From the NCBI GenBank assembly GCA_944326695.1, contig CALVEZ010000030.1, forward strand, positions 1 through 43,246: DNA of 43,246 nt. The letters are read 5' to 3'. This document shows, piece by piece, positions 25,395 through 33,919 of this stretch; within the stretch, counting starts at the first letter, position 1, and each line of letters opens with the position of its first letter. A program made the translations under genes and the position numbers. The notes under the pieces were generated by a model. That model was not told the origin of the DNA and searched no databases. It saw only the letters and a list, made by a program, of their open reading frames with translations. This stretch comes from Candidatus Bilophila faecipullorum. GTDB taxonomy: Bacteria > Desulfobacterota > Desulfovibrionia > Desulfovibrionales > Desulfovibrionaceae.

Positions 25395-25571
25395 ACTATT
25401 CCTTTACGTTGCTTCGGAAAACGGCGCCGGGAGAGCTTTCGGTGGCCCCGCAGCGTCAAGCTTCAAGCGGCGCGGGCAGCTCCCCGCTTTCGGCCCGCGG
25501 CGTTTCGGGCGCGTCGCTTTTCCCCGGCGTCCCCTTGTCCTGACGCGGCGGGAAGTTCTCCCTCCTCCCCA

Positions 25572-26606
25572 TTAATGCGGAAGAGGTGGTTGCGAAAAGG
25601 CTACGCTGCCCTGACCGAGCAGATCATGCATGTGGACCATGCCGAGCAGCCGCCGTTCCGCGTTCACAATGGGCAGGACCGTGATGGACGTGCGCTCCAT
25701 GAGTTCCAGCAGCGCGGCGACGGTATCTTCCCGTCGGCCGCAGCGCGGGGAAGGCGTCATGACCGAGCGGACGGGCGCGTCGGGGTCCAGCTTGCCCCGG
25801 CAGACGGCGCGGCGCACGTCCCCGTCCGTGAGGATGCCGTTGACATGGCGGTCTCCATCCACAAGCAGCACGGCCCCGAAGCCGCCTTCGTCGAGCCGCC
25901 GCAGCGCCTCCGAGAGGAGGCTCGTTTCCGGCAGGAGCGGCAGGCCTTCGGTCCGCATGACCTCGCTGACCTTGAGCCGCAGGCGCTGCCCGAGGCTGCC
26001 TCCGGGATGATAGCGAAGGAAATCTTTTTCCGTAAATGATTTTAAATGCATGAGGCAAACAGCCAGCGCGTCCCCGAGGGCGAGCACGGCGGTGGTGGAG
26101 GCGGTGGGGGCCAGTCCGTGCGGGCAGGCCTCACGCGGCACTCCGGAGTTGAGGGTCACGTCCGCCAGCCGTCCCAGCGTGGAGTCCTCGCGTCCGGTCA
26201 TGGCGATGAGGCTGGCGCCGAGCGACTTCAGGGCCGGAAGGATGGCGTTCAATTCCGCCGTTTCGCCGGAGTTGGAAATGGCGATGATCACGTCGTCGCG
26301 GCGCAGGCTCCCCAGATCGCCGTGCGCACCTTCCACGGGATGCAGGAAAAAGGCGGGGGTTCCGGTCGAGGAAAAGGTGGCGGCAAGCTTGCGGCCTACG
26401 AGCCCCGACTTGCCGATGCCGGTCACGACCACGCGCCCCGCACAGGCGGCCAGCAGCCGCAGGGCGAGGACCAGAGGCGTTTTCTCGGGCGTGGGGGAAG
26501 CGAGGCGCTCGCGCACGGCGGCGAGCCCGGCTATTTCCGTAGCCAGCACATCCTGCGCCAGCGCGACGAGCGCGGCGGGTGCCGTAGGGATGGGAGAGTC
26601 GGTCAT
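25572..26606 (-). CDS. kdsD: Arabinose-5-phosphate isomerase (KdsD/KpsF/GutQ family)
   Basis: This 344-residue enzyme converts ribulose-5-phosphate to arabinose-5-phosphate, the first step to Kdo for the LPS inner core. An N-terminal SIS sugar-isomerase domain (about 45-195) contains GIGKSGLVGRKLAATFSSTGTPAFFLHP and the sugar-phosphate loop ISNSGETAELN. A following segment, FLRYHPGGSLGQRL, is characteristic of the KdsD family. Two CBS domains make the C-terminal third, with the VMR..PLL start and the second ending TVLPIVNAERRLLGMVHMHDLL. Length and order match the family. The ATG at 26606 has AAGGA about 10 nt upstream. No Kdo synthase or cytidylyltransferase genes are adjacent. Confidence 0.94.
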   Translation of the reverse strand: MTDSPIPTAPAALVALAQDVLATEIAGLAAVRERLASPTPEKTPLVLALRLLAACAGRVVVTGIGKSGLVGRKLAATFSSTGTPAFFLHPVEGAHGDLGSLRRDDVIIAISNSGETAELNAILPALKSLGASLIAMTGREDSTLGRLADVTLNSGVPREACPHGLAPTASTTAVLALGDALAVCLMHLKSFTEKDFLRYHPGGSLGQRLRLKVSEVMRTEGLPLLPETSLLSEALRRLDEGGFGAVLLVDGDRHVNGILTDGDVRRAVCRGKLDPDAPVRSVMTPSPRCGRREDTVAALLELMERTSITVLPIVNAERRLLGMVHMHDLLGQGSVAFSQPPLPH

Positions 26607-26907
26607 GGGAAAACATCCTTGCGGCGGGCCTTGCGCCGCTGTAAAAAAGAGGAAAAGCGGGAACGGGAAGAGGCGGGACTGAGGATAGAAAAACTAGGGC
26701 CCGGGGGCAAGCGGGGAACCCGGGGTTCCGTTCCCTTTTCGCGCTTCTCGTGAACGGCCCGAACCTCTTCTTCCATTCCGTCTTTTGCACGTCTGACCGC
26801 TCTCTTGCTCCCCTTTTCCCTTCGCTACAACTTTCACACTATTGCAAGGCGGAGTCCCTTCGGGTATCCATCAGCCGTATGCTTCTTTTATCTGGAGAGT
26901 TTTATCT
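26607..26907. other. Divergent promoter region kdsD / alpha-hydroxy-acid oxidoreductase
   Basis: This 301-bp spacer between divergent genes becomes more A+T-rich toward 26800-26900. No gene, strong hairpin or riboswitch was recognised, and specific -35/-10 boxes are not clear. Confidence 0.4.
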
Positions 26908-27942
26908 ATGGATATGCAAGAACTGCGCGCCCGTGCACGGGAACGCATGAAAGGGTATTGCAGGGTTTGTCCGGTGTGCGACGGCCGCGCCTGCGCCGGA
27001 GAGACGCCCGGCATGGGCGGCATCGGGAGCGGCGCTTCCTTCCGCAACAACATCCAGGCCCTTGCCGACGTGCAATGGAATATGCGCCTCATTCATGAGG
27101 TCAAGAGGCCGGATACGGAAACCTCCATTCTGGGGATGACGCTGCGTCTGCCCGTGCTGGCCGCGCCCGTCGCGGGGACGGCCTTCAACATGGGGGGCTT
27201 TCTCGACGAAGCCACGTATGCGGCCGCCGTGGTTTCCGGCTGCCGCAAGGCCGGGATCGTTGGCTGCATGGGCGACGGGGCTCCCGACGAACTCCATGAG
27301 GCAGGAAATGCCGCCATCGCCGCCGAAGGCGGTTGGGGGATTCCGTTCATCAAGCCGTGGGACGGCGAGGAACTGGAGGCCAAGATTGTCAAGGCGGCGT
27401 CCACGGGGGCGCGCGTCCTCGGCATGGACCTTGACGCGGCGGGCCTGATCGCGCTGGCCCGCATGGGCCGCCCCGTGTCTCCCAAATCCCGGCAGGAACT
27501 GAGCCGCATCGTGGAGCGGGTGCACCGTGAAGGGATGAAATTCCTGCTTAAGGGGCTCATGACGCCTGAAGACGCGCTGGCCGCCGAGGGTGCGGGATGC
27601 GACGGCATCGTTGTCTCCAACCACGGAGGCCGCGTGCTTGATCACACGCCGGGGACCCTTGATGTGCTCCCGGCCATTGCTGCGCAGGTCCGGGGCCGTA
27701 TGGCCGTGCTGATGGACGGCGGCATCCGCAATGGCGGCGACGTGCTGAAGGCGCTGGCGCTGGGCGCGGACGCCGTGCTTGTGGGACGTCCCTACGCCAT
27801 CGCCGCTATCGGCGGAGGCGCGGAAGGGGTCGCGGCGCAAACGGAATGTTTCCGCAACGAACTGGTGCAAGTCATGCTCCTGACCGGCTGCGCCTCGGTG
27901 CGGGAAGCTGGCCGCCACCTGATACGGACAGGCAAAGCGTAA
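26908..27942 (+). CDS. FMN-dependent alpha-hydroxy-acid oxidizing protein with N-terminal Cys motif
   Basis: This 344-residue TIM-barrel flavoprotein belongs to the lactate/glycolate oxidase family. The C-terminal half shows FLLKGLMTPEDA (Lys215, substrate/FMN site), VSNHGGRVLDHTPGTLDVLP (catalytic His239, with Gly240-Gly241-Arg242) and the phosphate loop LMDGGIRNGGDVLKALALGADAVLVGRPY. The N-terminus carries CRVCPVCDGRAC (Cys18, 21, 24, 29), found in a bacterial subgroup of this family. It could hold a metal or Fe-S cluster and suggests a dehydrogenase, rather than an O2-using oxidase, in an anaerobe. The ATG at 26908 has GGAGAG upstream; a second ATG two codons later is possible. The substrate is not known. 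Confidence 0.88.
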   Translation: MDMQELRARARERMKGYCRVCPVCDGRACAGETPGMGGIGSGASFRNNIQALADVQWNMRLIHEVKRPDTETSILGMTLRLPVLAAPVAGTAFNMGGFLDEATYAAAVVSGCRKAGIVGCMGDGAPDELHEAGNAAIAAEGGWGIPFIKPWDGEELEAKIVKAASTGARVLGMDLDAAGLIALARMGRPVSPKSRQELSRIVERVHREGMKFLLKGLMTPEDALAAEGAGCDGIVVSNHGGRVLDHTPGTLDVLPAIAAQVRGRMAVLMDGGIRNGGDVLKALALGADAVLVGRPYAIAAIGGGAEGVAAQTECFRNELVQVMLLTGCASVREAGRHLIRTGKA

Positions 27943-27969
27943 GCTTTTTCGCTTATTACCGGAGAATAT

Positions 27970-28842
27970 ATGAAATTATCCTTACCCAACAGGCACAAGC
28001 TCTCACAGTCGATGCTCTGGAACGTGTTCCTGCTCACGGTCGGGGCGCTCTCCTTTTCTTTGGGCGCGCAGGCCGTGGCCGCGCATCACGGCTTCCTCAC
28101 AGGCGGTATTTTTGGTGCGGGTCTGCTCGGCTGGTACGCGACGGGTCTGTTCACGCCTGCCATCTGGTATCTGCTCATCAACATCCCGCTCTTTATCGTT
28201 TCATGGTTCCAGATCGGGAGGCAGTTCTTTTTCTACAGCCTCTACGGGAGCTTGGCGACAACCGTTATCTCCGGGCTCATCACGTTTCAGGTTCCCATTC
28301 AGGATCATCTTTATGCCGCCATCACAGCGGGCGTCCTCTGCGGCGCGGGGACGGGCCTCATGCTGCGCACGCTCGGGTCCGGCGGCGGGCTCGATCTCGT
28401 GGGCGTGATCCTCAACCGCAAGTGGAACATCGGTATCGGCCGTTTCAATTTCTCCTTTAACGCCGTCATGTTCCTCACCGCCATGACCACCATTTCCCTC
28501 GACATGGTCATCGTGTCCTTCATTCAGGTTTTCGTGGCCTCAGCTACCATCGAGTACGCCTTGCGCATGGGCAGTCAGCGCAAGATGGTCTACGTGGTCA
28601 CGGATCGGGGCGAGGCTCTGTGCGAGGCCATCATTGCGGAAGGCTACGGCGGCGCGACCGTGCTCAAGGGCAAGGGCGCCTACAGCGGCGGCGACCGGGA
28701 GATCATCCTGACCGTCACCAACAACATCATGCTGCGGCGGCTGGAGAATCTCGTGTTCGCCATCGACGACAAGGCACTGTTCATCGTCGAGAACACCTTC
28801 TATGTGTCCGGCACCCGCTACCCGCGCAAGGCCATTATTTAG
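27970..28842 (+). CDS. YitT-family membrane protein (DUF161 and DUF2179)
   Basis: This 290-residue protein has five to six hydrophobic helices in its first 200 residues, with family landmarks GAQAVAAHHGFLTGGIFGAGLL and LRTLGSGGGLDLVGVILNRK. A cytosolic C-terminal DUF2179 domain (about 210-290) contains RKMVYVVTDRGEALCEAIIAEGYGGATVLKGKGAYSG and ends with VENTFYVSGTRYPRK. The family is widespread but has no firmly assigned function; transport roles have been proposed. The ATG at 27970 has GGAG 6 nt upstream. It follows the oxidoreductase gene by 27 bp, so the two are probably cotranscribed. An 81-bp palindromic element follows 13 nt after the stop. Confidence 0.88.
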   Translation: MKLSLPNRHKLSQSMLWNVFLLTVGALSFSLGAQAVAAHHGFLTGGIFGAGLLGWYATGLFTPAIWYLLINIPLFIVSWFQIGRQFFFYSLYGSLATTVISGLITFQVPIQDHLYAAITAGVLCGAGTGLMLRTLGSGGGLDLVGVILNRKWNIGIGRFNFSFNAVMFLTAMTTISLDMVIVSFIQVFVASATIEYALRMGSQRKMVYVVTDRGEALCEAIIAEGYGGATVLKGKGAYSGGDREIILTVTNNIMLRRLENLVFAIDDKALFIVENTFYVSGTRYPRKAII

Positions 28843-28855
28843 CAGAAGGGAGATT

Positions 28856-28936
28856 GGGGAAGGAAGGGGGGACCTTTCTGGAGAAAGGTCCCCCCTCCCT
28901 TCCCCAAACCCCATCCCTCCCCCTCCAAAGACTTTC
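28856..28936 (+). repeat. 81-bp palindromic element, copy 1 (downstream of yitT)
   Basis: A 23-bp stem (28856-28878 with 28883-28905, one mismatch) has a purine-rich left arm starting GGGGAAGG and a loop TGGA. A pyrimidine-rich tail follows, ending CCTCCAAAGACTTTC. It starts exactly 13 nt after the yitT stop. The reverse-orientation copy at 29334-29414 has the same total length, stem length and tail end. Confidence 0.85.
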
Positions 28937-29102
28937 GTAAGGGTCGACGGCGGGACGGGCTGGGCGGCGTCCGTCGTTTCGGCAGGCGTCCCCCGGTTTT
29001 TCGGCAGAGAAGACGGGGGAGTCTTGGAATGGCCGGGAGAGTTCCTGCGTATCTTTTGTATCTTGGAGAAAATACAGTGCTTGGAAGTTCCATACTTCCA
29101 TG

Positions 29103-29136
29103 AAGAAAGCCTTCCCTGATGGGAAGGCTTTCTTGT
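29103..29136 (+). terminator. Terminator-like hairpin inside the yitT-purL gap
   Basis: AAGAAAGCCTTCCC (29103-29116) pairs perfectly with GGGAAGGCTTTCTT (29121-29134) around TGAT. It has T on the 3' side when read on plus. No gene ends immediately before it, so it may end a small untranslated RNA or read-through transcripts. Confidence 0.6.
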
Positions 29137-29333
29137 TATTGGCGACCTTTTTACGAATTTTTGATGAGCCCTGTAGCCAAAGCTGCCCGGAAAGTTATCA
29201 CTGGCCTCTGTGCATCTCACCGGAAAGAAAAGGAAAGAGCATCGTAAAACGATGAAAAACAGTCACAGAAAACACAGAACGGGGCAGGTCCGCCACAATC
29301 CGCACGGCCTTTCAAGAGGGATTCGATAAGAAT

Positions 29334-29414
29334 GAAAGTCTTTGGAGGGAGAGGGGAGGGGTGTGGGGAGGGGAGAGGGAACTTTTCTTCAGAAAAGTTC
29401 CCTCTCCCCTCCCC
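29334..29414 (-). repeat. 81-bp palindromic element, copy 2 (downstream of purL)
   Basis: Read on the minus strand this copy has a perfect 23-bp stem (29414-29392 with 29387-29365, loop TGAA) and then a tail ending CCTCCAAAGACTTTC (29334). It starts 13 nt after the purL stop. On the plus strand 29345-29373 has runs of three or four G that could form a G-quadruplex. Confidence 0.85.
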
Positions 29415-29427
29415 ACATTTCATCTTG

Positions 29428-32400
29428 CTACCAGTCAAGCGTCGCCTTGAACGCGCGGGCCAGCGCCTCGACGGGCACGGAGAAGAGGGGGCTGTCGCTG
29501 GAGGCCACGGTGAGGCGGCTGTCGGACGTCACTTCACCGATGAAGGCCGCAGCGGGGCCGAAGACGTTTTCAAATTCCGCGGTCTTGTCGGGCGCGACGG
29601 AAACGAGCAGGCGGCTGGCCGATTCGCTGTAGAGGGCTTCCGTCAGGGTGAGATCGCCGAGAGTGGGAACGCGGTTCAGGGCCAGATGCGCCCCGAGCCG
29701 TCCGCCGATGCACATTTCGGCCAGAGCCACGGCGAGGCCGCCGTCGGAGAGGTCGTGGCAGGCGGAAATCAGCCGGGCGTTGATGGCCTGATGGAGCTTG
29801 CGATAGTTGGCAAGGGCGGACTTGGCGTCCACGCGCGGCACGGTGTTGCAGGCCAGGCCGAGCTGATCGGCGATTTCGCTGCCCGCCAGCTCGCGGGCGG
29901 TGGAGCCGAGGATGTAGAGGCGGTCGCCCTGCTTCTTGAAGTCCGAGGTCACGGCCTTCTTGACGTCGTCCATGACGCCGAGCACCGAGAAAAGCACGGT
30001 GGGCGGAATGGAGATTTTGGTGCCGCCGCCCGTGTAGTCGTTCTTCATGGAATCCTTGCCCGAAATGCAGGGCACCCCGTAGGCAAGGCAGAATTCCGAG
30101 AGGGCTTTGCAGGCCCGCACAAGCTGCGCCAGCTTGTATTCCCCGTCCGGCGTCTTTTCCGACTGCACGGGGTCGCACCAGCAGAAGTTGTCCACGCCCG
30201 CCATGCGGTCGGGGTCCGCGCCCACGGCCACGGCGTTGCGGATGCCCTCGTCCATCGCGTTGGCCATCATCCAGTAGGTGTCATAGTCGCTGTACTTGGG
30301 GCAGATGCCGTGGCTGATGACCAGCCCGGCCTCGGATTCAAGGATGGGACGGATGACGCCCGCGTCCGACGGCCCGTCGCGCTTGACGCCGGTGAGGGGC
30401 TTGACCACGCTGCCGCCCTTCACCTCATGGTCATACTGGCGGATGAGGTATTCCTTGCTGCAAATGTTCAGGCGGCCGAGCATGGCCTGAAGCAGTTTGG
30501 CCTGATCGACGCCGCCGTCCTCGATGCGGGCGTCGGGATGCACGGGCGATTTCCACACGGCGTTGAGCTCGTACTGCGGCACGCCGTCGTGCATGAAGGC
30601 CATATCGAGATGGGCCACGATCTTGTCGTTGTAGGTCACGTGGAAAACGCCATCGTCCGTGAAGGTACCCAGCGGGGTGGCTTCCACGTCCATGCGCCTG
30701 GCGAGATCGAGGAATTCCTCAAGGGCCGCCGGGGGCACGGCGAGGGTCATGCGTTCCTGCGCTTCGGAGAGCAGGATTTCCCAGGGGCGCAGGCCGTCGT
30801 ATTTGAGCGGCGCACGGGCCAGATCGATGCGGCAACCGTTGGTGTCCTCGGCCATTTCACCGATGGAGGAGGAGAGACCCCCAGCGCCGTTGTCGGTGAT
30901 GGCGTTGTAGAGGCCGAGATCGCGGGCGCGCATGATGAAGTCGTACATCTTGCGCTGGGTGATCGGGTCGCCGATCTGTACGGCGGTGGCGGGGGAACCC
31001 TCGTGCAGTTCTTCGGAGGAGAAGGTCGCGCCGTGGATGCCGTCCTTGCCGATGCGTCCGCCGGTCATGACGATGACGTCGCCGACCTGCGCCCGCTTTT
31101 CATAGCCCTTGCGGGCTTTGCCGTCCGTAGAGGATTTGCTCGGCGGCACTTCGGTGGGGATGAGGCCGATGGTGCCGCAATAGACCAGCGGCTTGCCGAG
31201 ATAACGTTCGTCGAAAACAATGGAGCCGTTGACGGTGGGGATGCCCGACTTGTTGCCGCCGTGCTCCACGCCTTCGCGCACGCCCTCGAAAACGCGGCGG
31301 GGATGCAGCAGGCGGGGCGGCAGGGCTTCCTCATGGAAGGGAGAGGCGAAGCAGAAGACGTCCGTATTACAGATGAGTTCCGCGCCGAGGCCCGTGCCCA
31401 TCGGGTCGCGGTTCACGCCCACGATGCCCGTCAGCGCCCCGCCGTAGGGATCGAGGGCGGAGGGGCTGTTGTGGGTTTCCACCTTGATGCAGGCATCGTA
31501 ATCTTCCGTAAAGGCGATGACCCCCGCGTTGTCCTTGAACACCGAATGGCAGAAATCCCTGTCGCCGAGGCTGGCGCGGATTTGCCTGGTGGTGTTCATG
31601 ATGCAGGTTTTGTAGAGGCTGTCGATGGTTTCGGACGCGCCGCTTTCCGCATCGGTATAGGCGATTTTGGAGGCGAAAATCTTGTGTTTGCAGTGCTCGG
31701 ACCACGTCTGTGCGAGAACTTCGAGTTCGGCGTCCGTGGGATCGGTGGGCAGGCCGAGAGCCTGACGCGTGGCCGCCACTTCCGGGCTGGCGAACCAGTC
31801 CCGGATTTTGGTCATTTCCGTAAGGTTGAGGGCCAGCGTGTTCTTGCGGCTCACGTCCATGAGGGCTTCATCGTCCATCGTGGAGAGGGGGATGATGGCG
31901 ACGTCGTCACAGGAAGCGCCGGTTACGCGGGCCGCGCGGGGGGCAAATCCGGGCTCTGCGTCCCACTGCGCCCGGCTCTTGATGTCGAAGCGCTGGATCA
32001 GTTCGTTGGCGAGGAGGTCGCGGGCGATGCGCGTAACCTGCTCCTCCGTGAGATCGCCCTGAATGCGGTACTGGACGGAGGTATAGACGGCGAGGCTGCT
32101 ACGATCGTCGATGCCGAGCACGAGGGCGGCGGTGTCGCGGGCGGTGCGGCCTTCGTTATCGGTCACGCCGGGACGGTAGCCCACTTCGATGATCCACTCG
32201 GCCCCCTCTTCCGGCAACGGCAGGGGAGACAGGGAAGCGGCCTGCAGGACGGGATCGTGCAGCACGCTTTTTTCAAGGAGCGTGTTCACCTGTTGCGCGT
32301 CGAGCCCTTCCAGCGTGAAGACTTTGACCGTGCGCACACCCCGCACGGGGATGCCGAGCGCCTCGCGGATGCTGGCCGCGGTCTTGCGGCCGATGGTGTC

Positions 32401-32442
32401 GTCAAGCTGGGGGAAAAGGCCTGCTTCAATGCGATAGAGCAT
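29428..32442 (-). CDS. purL: Phosphoribosylformylglycinamidine synthase, PurS-PurL fusion form
   Basis: This 1004-residue enzyme catalyses the ATP- and glutamine-dependent conversion of FGAR to FGAM in purine synthesis. The first about 190 residues resemble a doubled PurS-like region (VKVFTLEGLDAQQVNTLLEK, YRPGVTDNEGRTARDTAAL). The catalytic PurL part follows, with TWSEHCKHKIF, the loop VETHNSPSALDPYGGALTGIVGVNRDPMGTG and the PurM-like C-terminal half (ISGKDSMKNDY, SACHDLSDGGLAVALAE). There is no glutaminase domain, so a separate PurQ must supply ammonia. AGGAG lies 7 nt before the ATG at 32442. It lies 63 bp after the polyprenyl synthase gene on the same strand and is probably cotranscribed. 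The 81-bp element follows the stop. Confidence 0.95.
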   Translation of the reverse strand: MLYRIEAGLFPQLDDTIGRKTAASIREALGIPVRGVRTVKVFTLEGLDAQQVNTLLEKSVLHDPVLQAASLSPLPLPEEGAEWIIEVGYRPGVTDNEGRTARDTAALVLGIDDRSSLAVYTSVQYRIQGDLTEEQVTRIARDLLANELIQRFDIKSRAQWDAEPGFAPRAARVTGASCDDVAIIPLSTMDDEALMDVSRKNTLALNLTEMTKIRDWFASPEVAATRQALGLPTDPTDAELEVLAQTWSEHCKHKIFASKIAYTDAESGASETIDSLYKTCIMNTTRQIRASLGDRDFCHSVFKDNAGVIAFTEDYDACIKVETHNSPSALDPYGGALTGIVGVNRDPMGTGLGAELICNTDVFCFASPFHEEALPPRLLHPRRVFEGVREGVEHGGNKSGIPTVNGSIVFDERYLGKPLVYCGTIGLIPTEVPPSKSSTDGKARKGYEKRAQVGDVIVMTGGRIGKDGIHGATFSSEELHEGSPATAVQIGDPITQRKMYDFIMRARDLGLYNAITDNGAGGLSSSIGEMAEDTNGCRIDLARAPLKYDGLRPWEILLSEAQERMTLAVPPAALEEFLDLARRMDVEATPLGTFTDDGVFHVTYNDKIVAHLDMAFMHDGVPQYELNAVWKSPVHPDARIEDGGVDQAKLLQAMLGRLNICSKEYLIRQYDHEVKGGSVVKPLTGVKRDGPSDAGVIRPILESEAGLVISHGICPKYSDYDTYWMMANAMDEGIRNAVAVGADPDRMAGVDNFCWCDPVQSEKTPDGEYKLAQLVRACKALSEFCLAYGVPCISGKDSMKNDYTGGGTKISIPPTVLFSVLGVMDDVKKAVTSDFKKQGDRLYILGSTARELAGSEIADQLGLACNTVPRVDAKSALANYRKLHQAINARLISACHDLSDGGLAVALAEMCIGGRLGAHLALNRVPTLGDLTLTEALYSESASRLLVSVAPDKTAEFENVFGPAAAFIGEVTSDSRLTVASSDSPLFSVPVEALARAFKATLDW

Positions 32443-32505
32443 GTCTGTCTCCTGAAAGGCGGGTTGATGCCGTTGGGAAAGTTTATTGGAAGGGCGGTCC
32501 GGGGA

Positions 32506-33483
32506 TCAGGCTTCCCGGTCGCGGACGTAACCGATGAGGGAGGCCAGAATGTCGGCGTGGACGGAACCGGGCAGGCCGGCGCGCAAGACGGCGAGCGCAT
32601 CCTGCGCCTTGTGCAGATAACCGTCGGCAATGTCGCGGGTTTTCGCATCAAAGCCCTCGGCGCGCACGGTTTCGATGATCCTGCCGACCTCCGCGTCGCT
32701 CAGGGACTGGGAGGCGAAGGCGGTAAAAAAGCGCTCCTTTTCGGCGGGAGGCAGGGATTGGGCATAGAAAAAGATGGGGGGCGTGAGCTTGCCCTCACGC
32801 ACGTCACCGCCTTCTGGTTTCCCCGTCCGGCTGGACGGCGCGAAGTCAAGGGCGTCGTCCACAATCTGGAAGGCCATGCCGAGGTTGAAGCCGTAGGCGG
32901 CCGCGCTTTCGATCTGTTCCGCCGTTCCCTGTGCCCGCAGCGCGCCGATGTCGCAGGCGGTGCGGATCATCCATGCCGTTTTTCCGGCGATGATGTCCGT
33001 ATATGTTTCCAGCGTGTCCGCCTGCCTGCCCTGATGGGCGATTTCGAGGATTTCGCCATTGGCGGTCATGGCGATGGCTTCGGAGGTGGCGGCGGACAGG
33101 CGCGCATCGCCGAAGCGGGCCACGATCTGGTTGCCTTTGGCGAGCAGGGCGTCCCCGGCGAGGATGGTAGGGGTGACGCCGAAGCGCGTATGCGTGGCCG
33201 CATGGCCGCGGCGCAGATCGGCGTTGTCCATGACGTCGTCATGGAGCAGGGTGGCCACATGGAACATTTCCATCGCCGCCGCGAGCCGATAGATGTCGTC
33301 TTTTTCGTACCCGAGCAGCCGTGAGAAAAGCACCGTAAGCAGCGGGCGCAGGCGCTTGCCGCCGTTTTCAAAGGCATAGCGGGCGATGGGGGCGACGGAG
33401 GGGGGAAGCTCGGCGACCGCCTCGATCAACGCCGTGTTGATGGGGGGCTGTTCCTGCGCGATAAAGGTACGGAGTGTGGTCAT
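32506..33483 (-). CDS. Long-chain polyprenyl diphosphate synthase
   Basis: This 325-residue trans-isoprenyl synthase adds isopentenyl units to an allylic diphosphate, giving the side chain for quinones. It has GGKRLRPLL (41-49), the first aspartate motif DDVMD (82-86) with following RRG, the GKTAWMIRTAC region, and the second aspartate motif FQIVDDALD with Lys-rich loops. The residue pattern near DDVMD (no bulky residue in a chain-length-blocking position that I can identify) fits a long-chain (C35-C45) enzyme, but length cannot be fixed from sequence. No convincing ribosome site precedes the ATG at 33483. The gene is upstream of purL on the same strand. Confidence 0.92.
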   Translation of the reverse strand: MTTLRTFIAQEQPPINTALIEAVAELPPSVAPIARYAFENGGKRLRPLLTVLFSRLLGYEKDDIYRLAAAMEMFHVATLLHDDVMDNADLRRGHAATHTRFGVTPTILAGDALLAKGNQIVARFGDARLSAATSEAIAMTANGEILEIAHQGRQADTLETYTDIIAGKTAWMIRTACDIGALRAQGTAEQIESAAAYGFNLGMAFQIVDDALDFAPSSRTGKPEGGDVREGKLTPPIFFYAQSLPPAEKERFFTAFASQSLSDAEVGRIIETVRAEGFDAKTRDIADGYLHKAQDALAVLRAGLPGSVHADILASLIGYVRDREA

Positions 33484-33648
33484 GAGCGGATAAGGATAGG
33501 GTTTGTCGGGAGACGGGTGACACGCTTTCGCCGCGAATCCGTTCTACATAGCTGTTAGCCGGTTGATGTGCAAGTGGCTTTACAGCCCCGGCGCGTTTTC
33601 CTACAAGAGGGAATCTATGAGAGCACTCTTTTCGCAATGGGGAACGGC

Positions 33649-33846
33649 ATGGAATTCGACGGCAGGCTTTTTTTCAGCGCCCTTGGGCTGGCCTTTATTC
33701 TGGAGGCGCTTCCATATGCGCTGTTCCCGGATCGTATGCGCCAGGTGCTGCGGGCGCTCGGGGAGGAGGACGCATCCGGTCTGCGCCGGATGGGGTTGAC
33801 GGCGCTGGCCTGCGGCCTTGTGGTACTCTGGCTGACGCTCGGGTGA
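33649..33846 (+). CDS. DUF2065 small membrane protein (YjeT-like)
   Basis: This peptide of about 65 residues has two hydrophobic helices: MEFDGRLFFSALGLAFILEALPYALFPDRMRQVLRAL, then GLTALACGLVVLWLTLG. The pattern of a helix ending in an EALPYALFP-like motif, a basic loop with MRQ and a second helix matches the DUF2065/YjeT family, whose E. coli member lies near hflC. The function is unknown. The ATG at 33649 is favoured by alignment; an ATG four codons upstream (33637) is possible. GGGGAA precedes 33649. It is the only plus-strand gene between polyprenyl synthase and the NhaD-like gene, and a terminator shared with the latter follows. Confidence 0.75.
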   Translation: MEFDGRLFFSALGLAFILEALPYALFPDRMRQVLRALGEEDASGLRRMGLTALACGLVVLWLTLG

Positions 33847-33867
33847 TTTTTTTCGCGACAGCAATGG

Positions 33868-33903
33868 AAAAGCCCCTGAAGGCATTGGCTTTCAGGGGCT
33901 TTT
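33868..33903. terminator. Bidirectional terminator between DUF2065 and NhaD-like genes
   Basis: AAAAGCCCCTGAA pairs with TTTCAGGGGCTTTT around a 9-nt loop. It has TTTT on the 3' side in plus and an A run on the 5' side giving TTTT in minus, so it can end both convergent genes. Confidence 0.85.
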
Positions 33904-33919
33904 CGTCGTTTGGATTGCG

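Larger units (their letters stand above)
28843..29427. other. Convergent gap yitT / purL bounded by two inverted 81-bp elements
   Basis: The gap contains no supported gene. Each end is an 81-bp element (28856-28936 and 29334-29414) in opposite orientation, with an intrinsic terminator-like hairpin at 29103-29134 in the middle. Between 28937 and 29103 no known RNA family was recognised. Confidence 0.55.

Noticed and set aside
29332..33324. Open frame of 1330 codons on the plus strand
   Set aside because: It lies antisense to purL and the polyprenyl synthase, which have full family motifs. It arises from high GC in the third codon positions of the real genes.
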